From G963668605 sp963793625 (GTDB lineage Bacteria; Acidobacteriota; Terriglobia; Bryobacterales; Bryobacteraceae), in NCBI GenBank assembly GCA_963793625.1, contig CAWCAT010000020.1, positions 496,001-560,000 on the forward strand: a stretch of 64,000 bases of DNA, given 5' to 3'. A program made the position numbers and the translations under genes. A model generated the notes under the pieces. The model saw only the letters and a list, made by a program, of their open reading frames with translations, did no database searches and had not been told where the DNA came from. Shown one piece after another: positions 37,498-45,771 of the stretch (positions are counted from its first letter, which is position 1; the number at the start of each line of letters is the position of its first letter).

Positions 37498-39322
37498 CTA
37501 CCTTGCGCAGGACAGCGCCTGCACGGGGTCCAAGCGGCAAATGCGATCGTAGACCCTCTCCTTTAACTCCGGATTGGCTTTCAACTTGTCGAGGCAGCGA
37601 TAGAACAGCGCAAGCGGGTGCGCGACCACGTTCGGCGACTCCCAGCCCTCCAGCCCGCGGGCATCGATTTCGGCAGCGAGTTGCTCCAGAATCGGGATGC
37701 GCGATGCGCTCGTGGTTCATGGACATGCAGAGTTGGGCCAGTTGCAGCCGGCGCTGAAATCTTCCGCGGCCTGAGCTTTCCGCACTGGCTTCCCTGGTAA
37801 GAATCTCGATTGCCTCCCCCGGCCGGCCGTCGCGTGCGGCTTGCACGGCGAGGTCGTTGGCGTCGGGCTCGGAATCGCTCTGTGTTTCGACTGTCTCGGG
37901 CGCGGGCGAATAGTAGACCTCGGCTTGCGCGGCGGGTGCCGAAGAGGCGCAATTTCTTCCAGCCAAGTCTGGGTTTCCGCGTTTGCCGAGGGCGTGTCGT
38001 CGAGCAGTGTCGCGTCCACGAGGTCCGGATAGTCCTCCAGCAGCGCATTCACTTCGGATTGGATCGCCGCAGCGATTTGAGAGTAGCCGAGCTCATACGC
38101 GGCCCGTGCCGAATAACGTTGCGCATCGAGCCAGCCACGACCACAAGGCATTCCTGTTGCTGTTTCGGCAAGTTCGAGAACCTGCTGCCATTCCCCTTCG
38201 TTCGCGAGTCTTTTCAGCGATTGCCGGATCTCTGTTGGCGGCGGCTCCAGCAGATTGGCGTCTGTAGTCGTACCGGCTGCGCGCAATTCGCCCCAACGCA
38301 ATCCGCGCAGCAACAGGTAGGGCGCCGGACTGTACGGATCCTCTCGACGCAGATATGCAGCAACAGCAATCACGCGTTCGAAGGCATCGTCTTTGTCCGC
38401 TGGTTCCGCGCTCTGCGGACCGGCTTTGCGCCTGGCCTTGGGCGGCGCGGCGACAGCCACAGGTTCGTCCTCGGAGGTACTCCAGCCAACGTCCGCGGGC
38501 TCGGCGTCGGCGTCGGCTTCGGCTTCAACCGGCTCCGCGGCTGACATTTCATCCGGGTCGGTTTCCCGCTTTTTTTGAAGAATCGAGTGAACCGTGTGCC
38601 GGATCTCTTCGAGCGTCCTTTTCAGTGGACCAAACGTTGGCGGCTCATCGGTGAACTTTTCCTGGCAGAGTTCATCAAGTGAATCGATCGATTCCAGGGT
38701 CTGATCGATTTCCTGCTCGAGACTCGCAACAAACTCTTTCGGAGTACCCGCTACACCTAGATCCCATTCCTCCGCAGTTAGTTTGCCTTCAGCAATGGCG
38801 GCACTGCGCATCTCCAGCTTTTCGTCCGTGGTGGCATCTGCCTCATAGCCAACTGCGCGGGATTCCTTGTACTGTATCCAGTTCTGGCGCTTGCGCGTGA
38901 TGGGCGCATTGCGCAGCGCCGAGTCCATACGGCTGCCCAACCAGTCCAGCGGTGCCGCACGCAGTTCTGCATCGCCATCCTCAAGTTCCGGATAGAAACT
39001 GTCCCAGAAGTTTTCGATGAGACCGCGAATCAACCTGAGCCCGGAATGGAATCCGGCAAAGCCCTCAGTCTTAAGGAGCGATTCGGTGAGCCATACGGCA
39101 AGTTGAAGATCCTTGCTCTTGTTGGCAAGCACGTCAACAATCAGCTTGACCGCCTGTAGCGTGATCTGCTGTCTTGCGATCGCGCTGCCATTCGCCCTGC
39201 GGAGCATCATCGTCTTCGCGGCGAGCCTCCTTAATTTTGTCGTAAACCGGCGCGTACTTGAGATTCTGGCCGCTCGGGTTCTCGCCCGGGATGGGATTCA
39301 ACAAATCGTCACGAAGGGGCAT
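37498..39322 (-). CDS. tssA: T6SS cap protein TssA with ImpA-type N-domain, frameshifted
   Basis: TssA primes tail polymerisation. The N-terminal ImpA/TssA domain starts MPLRDDLLNPIPGENPSGQN and, after a slip near 39185, continues VLANKSKDLQLAVWLTESLL and IRGLIENFWDSFYPELEDGD, the ImpA signature. A linker rich in Glu/Ala/Asp (~residues 265-310) precedes a C-terminal helical domain (RRGWLDAQRYSARAAYELG-like). Slips near 37950 and 37700 join it to PNVVAHPLALFYRCLDKLKA and the stop at 37498. The total of ~608 residues fits a long TssA. Confidence 0.85.
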
Positions 39323-39339
39323 GATGATGGGAGCTGTCT

Positions 39340-40047
39340 TTAATCCGCCGTCGCCGCAGACGGCGCGAATTCGAGCCGGCGCACTTCAAGAATTGGAAAT
39401 TCTTCTCCGTCCACCAGAAACATTTTCTGTCCAACGGGAATTGGGGCGTCGTCGCCTTCCCAATCGGTTCTGCGTCCCAGCCGCACCAGGTCGTCCGGGT
39501 GTTTCGACGCAAACGGGGTCAGCACAGGAAGCAGGACTTCACCAAGCTCCATGCCCTTGCAGGCCGGCCCGGTGGTCAGGAAAGCCGGAATCCAGAGCAG
39601 ATCACGCAGGCGCTTGGGTGCCTGGATTTCGACGGAGGCAAGGTGCTCAAAGGGAAGCCACATATAGGACCCGCCGGCAAACACCTCCAGGCGAGCGCCT
39701 ATCCGCGGATCGGCATCCAGCACAGAATCAAAGGGCTGTTCATTAATTGAACCCCCGGTGTCGTTGGCGGGATTCTTTGGAAACGTCTGTTTTTCAAACA
39801 TCTCACGGCGGAGCCGTTCGGCATGCAGCGCGGCACGGTAGACAAGCGAACCCATTCCCGCTTCCTTACTCAAGTCAGCGAGAATGTCGAGCTGCTTTTC
39901 AGCTCGATCGTATTCGCCCGCAAAACAGAGGAGTTCGAACAGAAAAGTGCGGCGCTGAGCGTCCGTGGGATCATTCCGCAACTCGGAACTCAGCGCCTGC
40001 ATTGCCTCGTTCAATCTCCCTGCCTGAAACAGGTTTCTGGCAGTCAT
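39340..40047 (-). CDS. tagJ: T6SS accessory protein TagJ (ImpE family)
   Basis: ImpE/TagJ-type protein. In other bacteria TagJ binds the TssB N-terminus and modulates ClpV action on the sheath. TPR-like helices at residues ~1-90 (NLFQAGRLNEAMQALSSELR, YDRAEKQLDILADLSKEAGM) precede a beta-rich ImpE domain (GARLEVFAGGSYMWLPFEHL, LRDLLWIPAFLTTGPACKGM, GEVLLPVLTPFASKHPDDLV). I prefer ATG at 40047 (MTARN) to the upstream TTG at 40062. It lies 24 bases after the hcp stop and 17 bases before tssA, in the same operon. Reading is intact. Confidence 0.85.
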   Translation of the reverse strand: MTARNLFQAGRLNEAMQALSSELRNDPTDAQRRTFLFELLCFAGEYDRAEKQLDILADLSKEAGMGSLVYRAALHAERLRREMFEKQTFPKNPANDTGGSINEQPFDSVLDADPRIGARLEVFAGGSYMWLPFEHLASVEIQAPKRLRDLLWIPAFLTTGPACKGMELGEVLLPVLTPFASKHPDDLVRLGRRTDWEGDDAPIPVGQKMFLVDGEEFPILEVRRLEFAPSAATAD

Positions 40048-40071
40048 AGAGGAACCAGACAAATTGTCGAC

Positions 40072-40548
40072 CTAAAACGCTTTATTCTCTTTGATGTTGT
40101 ACTTGAAGTTGGTGGTGCCGCCCAGTGTGCCCTTGGCGTCCTGTTCCTTGTATTCCATCTCCATCTTGCTGAAGTTAAATGAAATCGACTCAGTGGGTTC
40201 TTCGGATGACGCGCTCGTCTGATAGGAGGAGATCAGCAGATCGTAAAACTTATACGTCATATATTCCTGCTGCTTATCCCCTGCCTTGCGGCAAGTCAGT
40301 ACAGCGTCCGGGACATGCGAGCCGTTTGCACAGGCCTGCATGAGTTTGGGGGTCGCCTTGTTCATGCGCATCATGAAGCTAAAATCCCCAAAATTCGCTT
40401 TGCCGGCTCCGCCGCCGCCGCCATAAGCCATGGTGCCGGTCTGGCTTACACCCCAGGAGTAACTTAGTACGTCTATTTCGCCTTTGTGTTTACTGTCGGC
40501 ACTTTCGCCGGGAATGCCCTTGATCTTCAAGAAAACGTCAACTGCCAT
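40072..40548 (-). CDS. hcp: T6SS inner tube protein Hcp (TssD)
   Basis: 158-residue hexameric tube protein and chaperone of small effectors. MAVDVFLKIKGIPGESADSK, IDVLSYSWGVSQ, FGDFSFMMRMNKATPKLMQA, MTYKFYDLLISSYQTSASSE and SISFNFSKMEMEYKEQDAKG are the Hcp1 pattern. A Gly-rich loop YGGGGGAGKAN sits where family loops vary. The gene is intact and lies between a hairpin that separates it from tssC and tagJ, which fits separate high expression. Confidence 0.95.
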   Translation of the reverse strand: MAVDVFLKIKGIPGESADSKHKGEIDVLSYSWGVSQTGTMAYGGGGGAGKANFGDFSFMMRMNKATPKLMQACANGSHVPDAVLTCRKAGDKQQEYMTYKFYDLLISSYQTSASSEEPTESISFNFSKMEMEYKEQDAKGTLGGTTNFKYNIKENKAF

Positions 40549-40599
40549 CCTCAGATCTCCTCTTCATGTTGACTTCATCTCAAACCAGCAGCTGACGAA

Positions 40600-40625
40600 G
40601 ATCGCCGGCTAACGAACCGGCGATC
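40600..40625 (-). promoter_or_regulatory. Hairpin between tssC and hcp
   Basis: GATCGCCGG and CCGGCGATC form a perfect 9-bp stem with an 8-base loop, 52 bases upstream of the hcp start and 17 bases past the tssC stop. There is no long U-run. It may be an mRNA processing or stability element, or a partial terminator, that sets hcp level apart from tssBC. Confidence 0.55.
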
Positions 40626-40641
40626 CAATCAACCGCAAAAT

Positions 40642-42132
40642 TTAGCCGCGCGCGGACTTTGGCAGTTCTGCCACTAACCGCAAAGAGACAGAAAGCTCAT
40701 CGAGCTGGAAGTGCGGCCGCAGAAAAGCGACGGCACGATAAACCCCAGGCTTGCCTGCGACCTCCAGAACTTCGACTCTCGCATCACGAAGAGGGTACTG
40801 AGCCTTAGTCGCTGGCGACGCGGTATCATCAACAGTCACATAGTTCATGATCCAGGCATTCAGCCACTGTTCGCATGACGTCCGTGAGGTGAAGCTGCCG
40901 ATCTTGTCGCGCATCATCACTTTCAAATAATGCGCAAAGCGCGAAACAGCCAGAATGTAGGGCAACTGCGTCGATAGACGGGCATTCGCATTAGCTGCTT
41001 CGTTGTCGTACATCTTCGCTTTTTGACAGGACTGCACGCTGAAGTATGCTGCGTAGTCCGTGCCTTTGCAGTGGACAATTGGAGCGAAGCCGAGGTCCGC
41101 TAACTCTTTCTCACGGCGATCCGTGATTGGCGCTTCCGTGGGGCACTTCATCGCCACGTCACCTTCGTCAGTAGAGAAGTTGTGTACCGGCAAGCCCTCG
41201 ACTAACCCGCCGCCTTCAACGCCACGAATTGCAGCACACCAACCGTACAACGCAAAGGCATTGCTGAGCCGTGCACCGAGAGTGAAGGCTGAGTTTCCCC
41301 AGAGATATTTGGAGTGATCCGTGCCATCTACGTGCTCTTCAAAATCGAACGCATCCACTGCCTTCGTCGCCTTGCCGTAAGGCAGGCGCATCAACACACG
41401 TGGACAGGTAAGAGCGACGTAGCGCGAGTCGTCGGATTGACGGAATGATTTCCACTTCGCGTATTCCGTGGTGTCGAATACCTTCCCCATGTCCCGGGGA
41501 GCATCGAGCGCAGTAAAGCTGTCGAGGTTGAACATGTCCGGCGATGCCGCCGAAAGGAACGGCGCATGAGCGGAAGCGGCTACCTGAGAAATCTTCTCAA
41601 GCAATTCGATGTCTTCCGGACCTTTGCCGAATTCGTAGTCGCCGACCATCGCCGCGAACGGCGCGCCGCCGAAAATGCCGAATTCCTCCTCATAGACTTT
41701 CTTGAACAATGCGCTCTGGTCGAATTCAGGAGCCCTCTGAAGATCACGGAGCAAATCTTTCTTCGACGCGTTCAAAACCTTAATCTTCAGGTTTTCGCTG
41801 GTCTCGCTCTGATCGAGAAGGTACTTGAGGCCGCGCCATGTGGCTTCCAGTTTCTGGAAAGAAGGCACGTGCAGGACTTCATTCAACTGGATCGAAATCA
41901 AATGATCGATTTGCGCGATGCGGGCGTTAATCATTGCCTCCGCATCCTTGGAAACCGTCATCGACCCATCAAGCACCTGGGTTACGAATTCTTTTACCAG
42001 ATTCTTGCCGCGTTCGCGGGCAGAAGTGTCACGACCAAGGCGGCCTTCGTCTACGATCTGATCGAGCAAACCCAACTCGACCGATTCTTCTCTGGCCGGT
42101 GCAGGTGCTGCCGCTTTCACAGGATCGCTCAC
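40642..42132 (-). CDS. tssC: T6SS contractile sheath large subunit TssC (VipB)
   Basis: 496-residue sheath protein. LISIQLNEVLHVPSFQKLEA, WRGLKYLLDQSETSENLKIK, FGGAPFAAMVGDYEFGKGPE, FGGVEGGGLVEGLP-like IRGVEGGGLVEGLPVHNFST, FAHYLKVMMRDKIGSFTSRT and FLRPHFQLDELSVSLRLVAE are the TssC landmarks. The N-terminal Ala/Pro-rich tail is variable in the family. The start overlaps the tssB stop by 4 bases, so the sheath subunits are made in equal amounts. Reading is intact. Confidence 0.96.
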   Translation of the reverse strand: MSDPVKAAAPAPAREESVELGLLDQIVDEGRLGRDTSARERGKNLVKEFVTQVLDGSMTVSKDAEAMINARIAQIDHLISIQLNEVLHVPSFQKLEATWRGLKYLLDQSETSENLKIKVLNASKKDLLRDLQRAPEFDQSALFKKVYEEEFGIFGGAPFAAMVGDYEFGKGPEDIELLEKISQVAASAHAPFLSAASPDMFNLDSFTALDAPRDMGKVFDTTEYAKWKSFRQSDDSRYVALTCPRVLMRLPYGKATKAVDAFDFEEHVDGTDHSKYLWGNSAFTLGARLSNAFALYGWCAAIRGVEGGGLVEGLPVHNFSTDEGDVAMKCPTEAPITDRREKELADLGFAPIVHCKGTDYAAYFSVQSCQKAKMYDNEAANANARLSTQLPYILAVSRFAHYLKVMMRDKIGSFTSRTSCEQWLNAWIMNYVTVDDTASPATKAQYPLRDARVEVLEVAGKPGVYRAVAFLRPHFQLDELSVSLRLVAELPKSARG

Positions 42133-42653
42133 TTGGAACCTCCTTCGGAACCATCGCCTAGTTCAGTTTTCAACTGGTCGAGTTTTTCCGTGTTACTAAC
42201 CGCGTCGAGCAGTAACTCTTCTAGTTTGTCGTTTCCTTGCAGGGAACCGCGCAAATCCGACAACTTAGTACGAAGGTCCAGCATTTCTTTCAGAGGCTTG
42301 ATTTGGCGCGCTACGTTCTGCGGCTCAAAGTCCTCAAGGCTCTTGAAATGCAAATCGACTTTCAGCTGTCCCGCATTCGCATCCTCACTCAGCTTGTTCT
42401 CTACTGAGAAGGCGAGGTGAGGCTTCATGCCCTCCAGGACGCTGTCAAAGTTGTCAGGAGTGACCTCGACGAACTTCCTCTCTCTCAGCTTAGGTAGCGG
42501 AGTCTCGGCTTGACCGGTGAAATCGCCCAAAACTCCCATTACAAAGGGGAGTTCCTTCATCTCGATAGCGTCGCCGACTTCTACGTCGTAGGTTACGTGA
42601 ACGCGCGGTGGTCTGACTCTATCAAGCTTATGCTGTGTACTTGGTTTTGCCAT
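42129..42653 (-). CDS. tssB: T6SS contractile sheath small subunit TssB (VipA)
   Basis: 174 residues. QHKLDRVRPPRVHVTYDVEV, ELPFVMGVLGDFTGQAETPL, RKFVEVTPDNFDSVLEGMKP and FEPQNVARQIKPLKEMLDLR match TssB. The C-terminal helix, the ClpV and TagJ docking side in other systems, follows. It is first gene of the minus-strand structural operon. The 268-base region to the divergent tssK at 42922 should hold promoters for both arms, but I see no convincing -35/-10 pair there. Confidence 0.95.
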   Translation of the reverse strand: MAKPSTQHKLDRVRPPRVHVTYDVEVGDAIEMKELPFVMGVLGDFTGQAETPLPKLRERKFVEVTPDNFDSVLEGMKPHLAFSVENKLSEDANAGQLKVDLHFKSLEDFEPQNVARQIKPLKEMLDLRTKLSDLRGSLQGNDKLEELLLDAVSNTEKLDQLKTELGDGSEGGSK

Positions 42654-42921
42654 CTGCAGCCCTCGTCATCTCCAGTATCGAAAATCGTTAACGGCGGAGG
42701 TTATGCTGGCGGAACGAACGCGCGGAGATTGTGGCGAGACGGTCCCGGACCGAAATGCCCACCGTGCGAAACGAACAGGCCACCCAAAAAGACCTCCGCA
42801 AATTCTGACCCTGAGTATAGGCCGCAAAACATTTCCGAGTCAAGAAAGATTTCGTAATTGAATCAAACGCATAGATAAACGCTTTGCGATCTGTCACCAG
42901 TTCTGGTACTTTGGACTCTCG

Positions 42922-44277
42922 ATGAAACAAATGCAGCCGGTCATTTGGACGAAGGGTACGCTTTTAAGTCCCCAGTACCTGCAGACGCAGGATCGTTTCA
43001 TCGAAAATACGCTTCAGTTTCGTGTTCAAGCCCTTAATTCGAATCCGTGGGGGTTTCTCACGCTGCGCATTGATCTGGAAGCGCTCGCTGCGGGCGAGTT
43101 CGCTATCGTTTCAGCATCCGGTATTTTCCCAGACGGATTGCTCTTCGATTTTCCTGTTTCTGAGCCGCGCCCACCGTCCAGGCCGCTGCTGGACTGCTTT
43201 GAAGCCGACCAGGACACGCTGGATGTATTCCTAGCAATCCCGAACTACCGTGATCCAGGTTTGAATGTATCCCTCGCGCAGAAACAGGCGGACACCCGAT
43301 TCCTGGCAGAGGCCGTGCTCGTTCGGGACGAAAATTCCGGACTTTCTGAAAAACCGGTTCAGGTGGCGCGTAAGAATTTCCGGCTTCTGGTGGAAGGTCA
43401 GGCCCGAGACGAGTGCTCTGCCCTGCGGGTAGCGCGAGTGCGCCGCACCGAGTCTGGAACTTTAGAACTGGACTCTCGCTTCGTTCCGCCCGTTCTCGAC
43501 TTCACAGCCAGCGATTACCTCTGTTCCATTGCTCGCCGGCTCGTCGAAATACTTGCCTCGAAAAGCAGCCTGCTTTCCGGCTTGCGCCGCCAGAAAAATC
43601 TGAGTCTGGCTGACTTTGGTGCTTCTGATATCGCGAATTTCTGGCTGCTCTACACGATTAACTCGCATTTCCCCGTTTTCAAGCACCTTTTCGAGACGCG
43701 TCAGGGTCACCCGGAAAATCTGTTCCATGCAATGCTTTCGCTCGCAGGATGCCTCACAACGTTTTCGACACAAATTCATCCGCGAGATCTGCCAGTTTAC
43801 GAACACGATGATCTTTCGACGGTCTTCACCGCATTAGATGAGACTTTGCGGGCACTCCTGGAGACCGTGGTGCCAAGCAACTTCGTCTCACTGCCGCTGA
43901 AACTGGTGCAACCCTCGATTTACGCGACGGCGCTGGCTGACGACAAATACCTCACCGGCACGCGCATGTATCTGGCTGTTTCAGCCGAAATGAACGCGGC
44001 CGAATTGATCAACAAGGTTCCGAATCTGGTGAAGGTATGCTCGGCCGCGCACATCGAACATCTCGTGCGGCAAGCTCTGCCCGGCCTGGCCCTTACACAC
44101 GTGCCAAAACCGCCGACTTCAATCCCCGTGAAGCTGAACTACCACTACTTCAGCCTCAATCAATCCGGCGTTGCCTGGGAGGCAGTGGGCCGCGCGCGCA
44201 ATCTGGCCGCTTATGTCCCGGGAGATTTCCCGGCGCCGCAGTTGGAATTAATTATTCTGTTGCCTGAGGCGACCTGA
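42922..44277 (+). CDS. tssK: T6SS baseplate protein TssK, first copy (intact)
   Basis: 451 residues. It links the baseplate to the TssL-TssM membrane complex. VIWTKGTLLSPQYLQTQDRF, the central FWLLYTINSHFPVFKHLFET and HPENLFHAMLSLAGCLTTFS, and the C-terminal GLALTHVPKPPTSIPVKLNY with YFSLNQSGVAWEAVGRARNL match TssK domains. Its opening VIWTKGTLLSPQYLQTQDR differs from the more common VVWSEGMYLGPHHFQ of the second copy at 47441. The protein is divergent from tssB. Its last 26 bases overlap a convergent methyltransferase gene. Confidence 0.92.
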   Translation: MKQMQPVIWTKGTLLSPQYLQTQDRFIENTLQFRVQALNSNPWGFLTLRIDLEALAAGEFAIVSASGIFPDGLLFDFPVSEPRPPSRPLLDCFEADQDTLDVFLAIPNYRDPGLNVSLAQKQADTRFLAEAVLVRDENSGLSEKPVQVARKNFRLLVEGQARDECSALRVARVRRTESGTLELDSRFVPPVLDFTASDYLCSIARRLVEILASKSSLLSGLRRQKNLSLADFGASDIANFWLLYTINSHFPVFKHLFETRQGHPENLFHAMLSLAGCLTTFSTQIHPRDLPVYEHDDLSTVFTALDETLRALLETVVPSNFVSLPLKLVQPSIYATALADDKYLTGTRMYLAVSAEMNAAELINKVPNLVKVCSAAHIEHLVRQALPGLALTHVPKPPTSIPVKLNYHYFSLNQSGVAWEAVGRARNLAAYVPGDFPAPQLELIILLPEAT

Positions 44278-45760
44278 ATCCTTCCACTTCGACGAAACCG
44301 GCGGATACCAGACTTGCCAGAGCCTCAGCGAACTCCTCCAGCGGAGCGTCGGATGGAATCGATCCATTCTCGATGAGAGTCGTGTAGAACTGTCGTCCGG
44401 TCGAGACTCCGTCGCACAAGGAGATCAAATGCGCCATCCAGGGCTGCGCCTCACATTCAAACGGCAATGGTCTTTCGGTACGCAGTCTGAAACCGTCCGT
44501 CTCCCAAGTATCGCCCACGATCCGATGCGTCACCTTTAGTTCAGCTCCAGGGCCCCTGTGCAATGGTGAGTCCAGGACCACGCCGGGCATTGCTGCGCTC
44601 GTAGCCGCCGTTTGCCAGTTCGTCAGCCACTCCCATTGGGCACGCGCGATGCTGGTGCCTGCATGACGACGGATAGTGAAGGTTCGCTGTGCGTTGTTAC
44701 GACGTCGAATCACGATCAGACCGTGAGCCAGGGATTCCACTCCGAGCCTTTTAAACTGCTCGCGCCAAGCTTGGACTTCCATCTGCCCGCGAACCTCCAA
44801 CGGACTGGATCGCATGGAAAACGTTTCCGGATCCATAGACCACACTACGAACAGCGCGATATCGAATTGGGACTCGGCATCACCCAACCAGTCGCGCAAC
44901 CTCCATTCCAGAGGTCGCCCGGTGCGATCGGTCCCCATCGTGACGCAACAGAAAGTTCCGCCATCACGCAAGTGCCGCGGCAGGCCTTCGACAATACCGC
45001 GCGTCACCTGCTCGCCATCTTCGCCACCGCTGTAGAAAATCCATTTGGGAGAAAGCGATGGAACATACGGAGGATGCGCCACAATGCGATCGAAAGTTTG
45101 TCCATTGAGACTTTGATACAAATCGCTCGTCACCACGGAGAGATTCGGAATCGCGTTCAGGCGCCGGTTGAATTCCGCGAAGATACTGCAGCGCTCAGTG
45201 ATGTCGCTTGACCAGGCCTGTCGTGCACCGTTTTTTGCAGCTACCAGTGCGGCAATTCCCGTTCCGGCGCACAGGTCCAGCAAATTCTCACAGGCCCCAT
45301 TGGGCAGGAGTTCCAGGAAATGCCGAGTGGTTCGAATGAAGGCCGGGTATACGGCGTCATCCGGTGTCTCGAATGGAGCCGCGTTTGGATTGCTCCAACG
45401 GTCAGAGGCGATGTACAGCCCCGCAACTGGATAGACTGCCACGGGACCGAAGCAGTGATCGTCGGGACCGCCGGAGTGCAAGAACCCGTTTCGTTCAAGC
45501 ACCGACAGGCCCTCCGGTTTCAGCAGATCCGAGGCCAGCGAGCGGCTTACGTATTCTCCGGCGAGGAAAAGGCGAATCAGAATGTCTATCGGCTCAACAG
45601 GAGGGGCCAGGGGCTCTCGTTTTTCTGCGTCTAGCTGAAATTCTGCGAGCCGTTTCAGACCGAGGCGGCGACACACTGCCGGCTCGTTATACCCGGCAGC
45701 ATCCAAAAGCTGCCTTAGTTCCAGGATCTGTTCCTCAGATCCAAAGTTCTCAAGACGCAT
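44252..45760 (-). CDS. Class I SAM methyltransferase with N- and C-terminal extension domains
   Basis: 502 residues. An N-terminal helical domain (~1-130) contains PIDILIRLFLAGEYVSRSLA and AGLYIASDRW, similar to the accessory domain of actinobacterial DUF7059-type methyltransferases. SAM motif I is LLDLCAGTGIAALVAAKNGA near 162. The catalytic-type tetrapeptide is HPPY (VAHPPYVPS) in place of NPPY/DPPY. The C-terminal ~150 residues form an extra winged-helix-like segment. The substrate could be a protein Gln, rRNA or DNA base and cannot be told. It lies between two tssK genes, 11 bases downstream of the GEFTRMF repeat protein and probably co-transcribed with it. Confidence 0.75.
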   Translation of the reverse strand: MRLENFGSEEQILELRQLLDAAGYNEPAVCRRLGLKRLAEFQLDAEKREPLAPPVEPIDILIRLFLAGEYVSRSLASDLLKPEGLSVLERNGFLHSGGPDDHCFGPVAVYPVAGLYIASDRWSNPNAAPFETPDDAVYPAFIRTTRHFLELLPNGACENLLDLCAGTGIAALVAAKNGARQAWSSDITERCSIFAEFNRRLNAIPNLSVVTSDLYQSLNGQTFDRIVAHPPYVPSLSPKWIFYSGGEDGEQVTRGIVEGLPRHLRDGGTFCCVTMGTDRTGRPLEWRLRDWLGDAESQFDIALFVVWSMDPETFSMRSSPLEVRGQMEVQAWREQFKRLGVESLAHGLIVIRRRNNAQRTFTIRRHAGTSIARAQWEWLTNWQTAATSAAMPGVVLDSPLHRGPGAELKVTHRIVGDTWETDGFRLRTERPLPFECEAQPWMAHLISLCDGVSTGRQFYTTLIENGSIPSDAPLEEFAEALASLVSAGFVEVEGFRSPQATE

Positions 45761-45771
45761 TCAGCAAAACC

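Noticed and set aside
42654..42921. Sigma-54 or sigma-70 promoter between tssB and tssK
   Set aside because: I found no element with acceptable spacing and would not force one.
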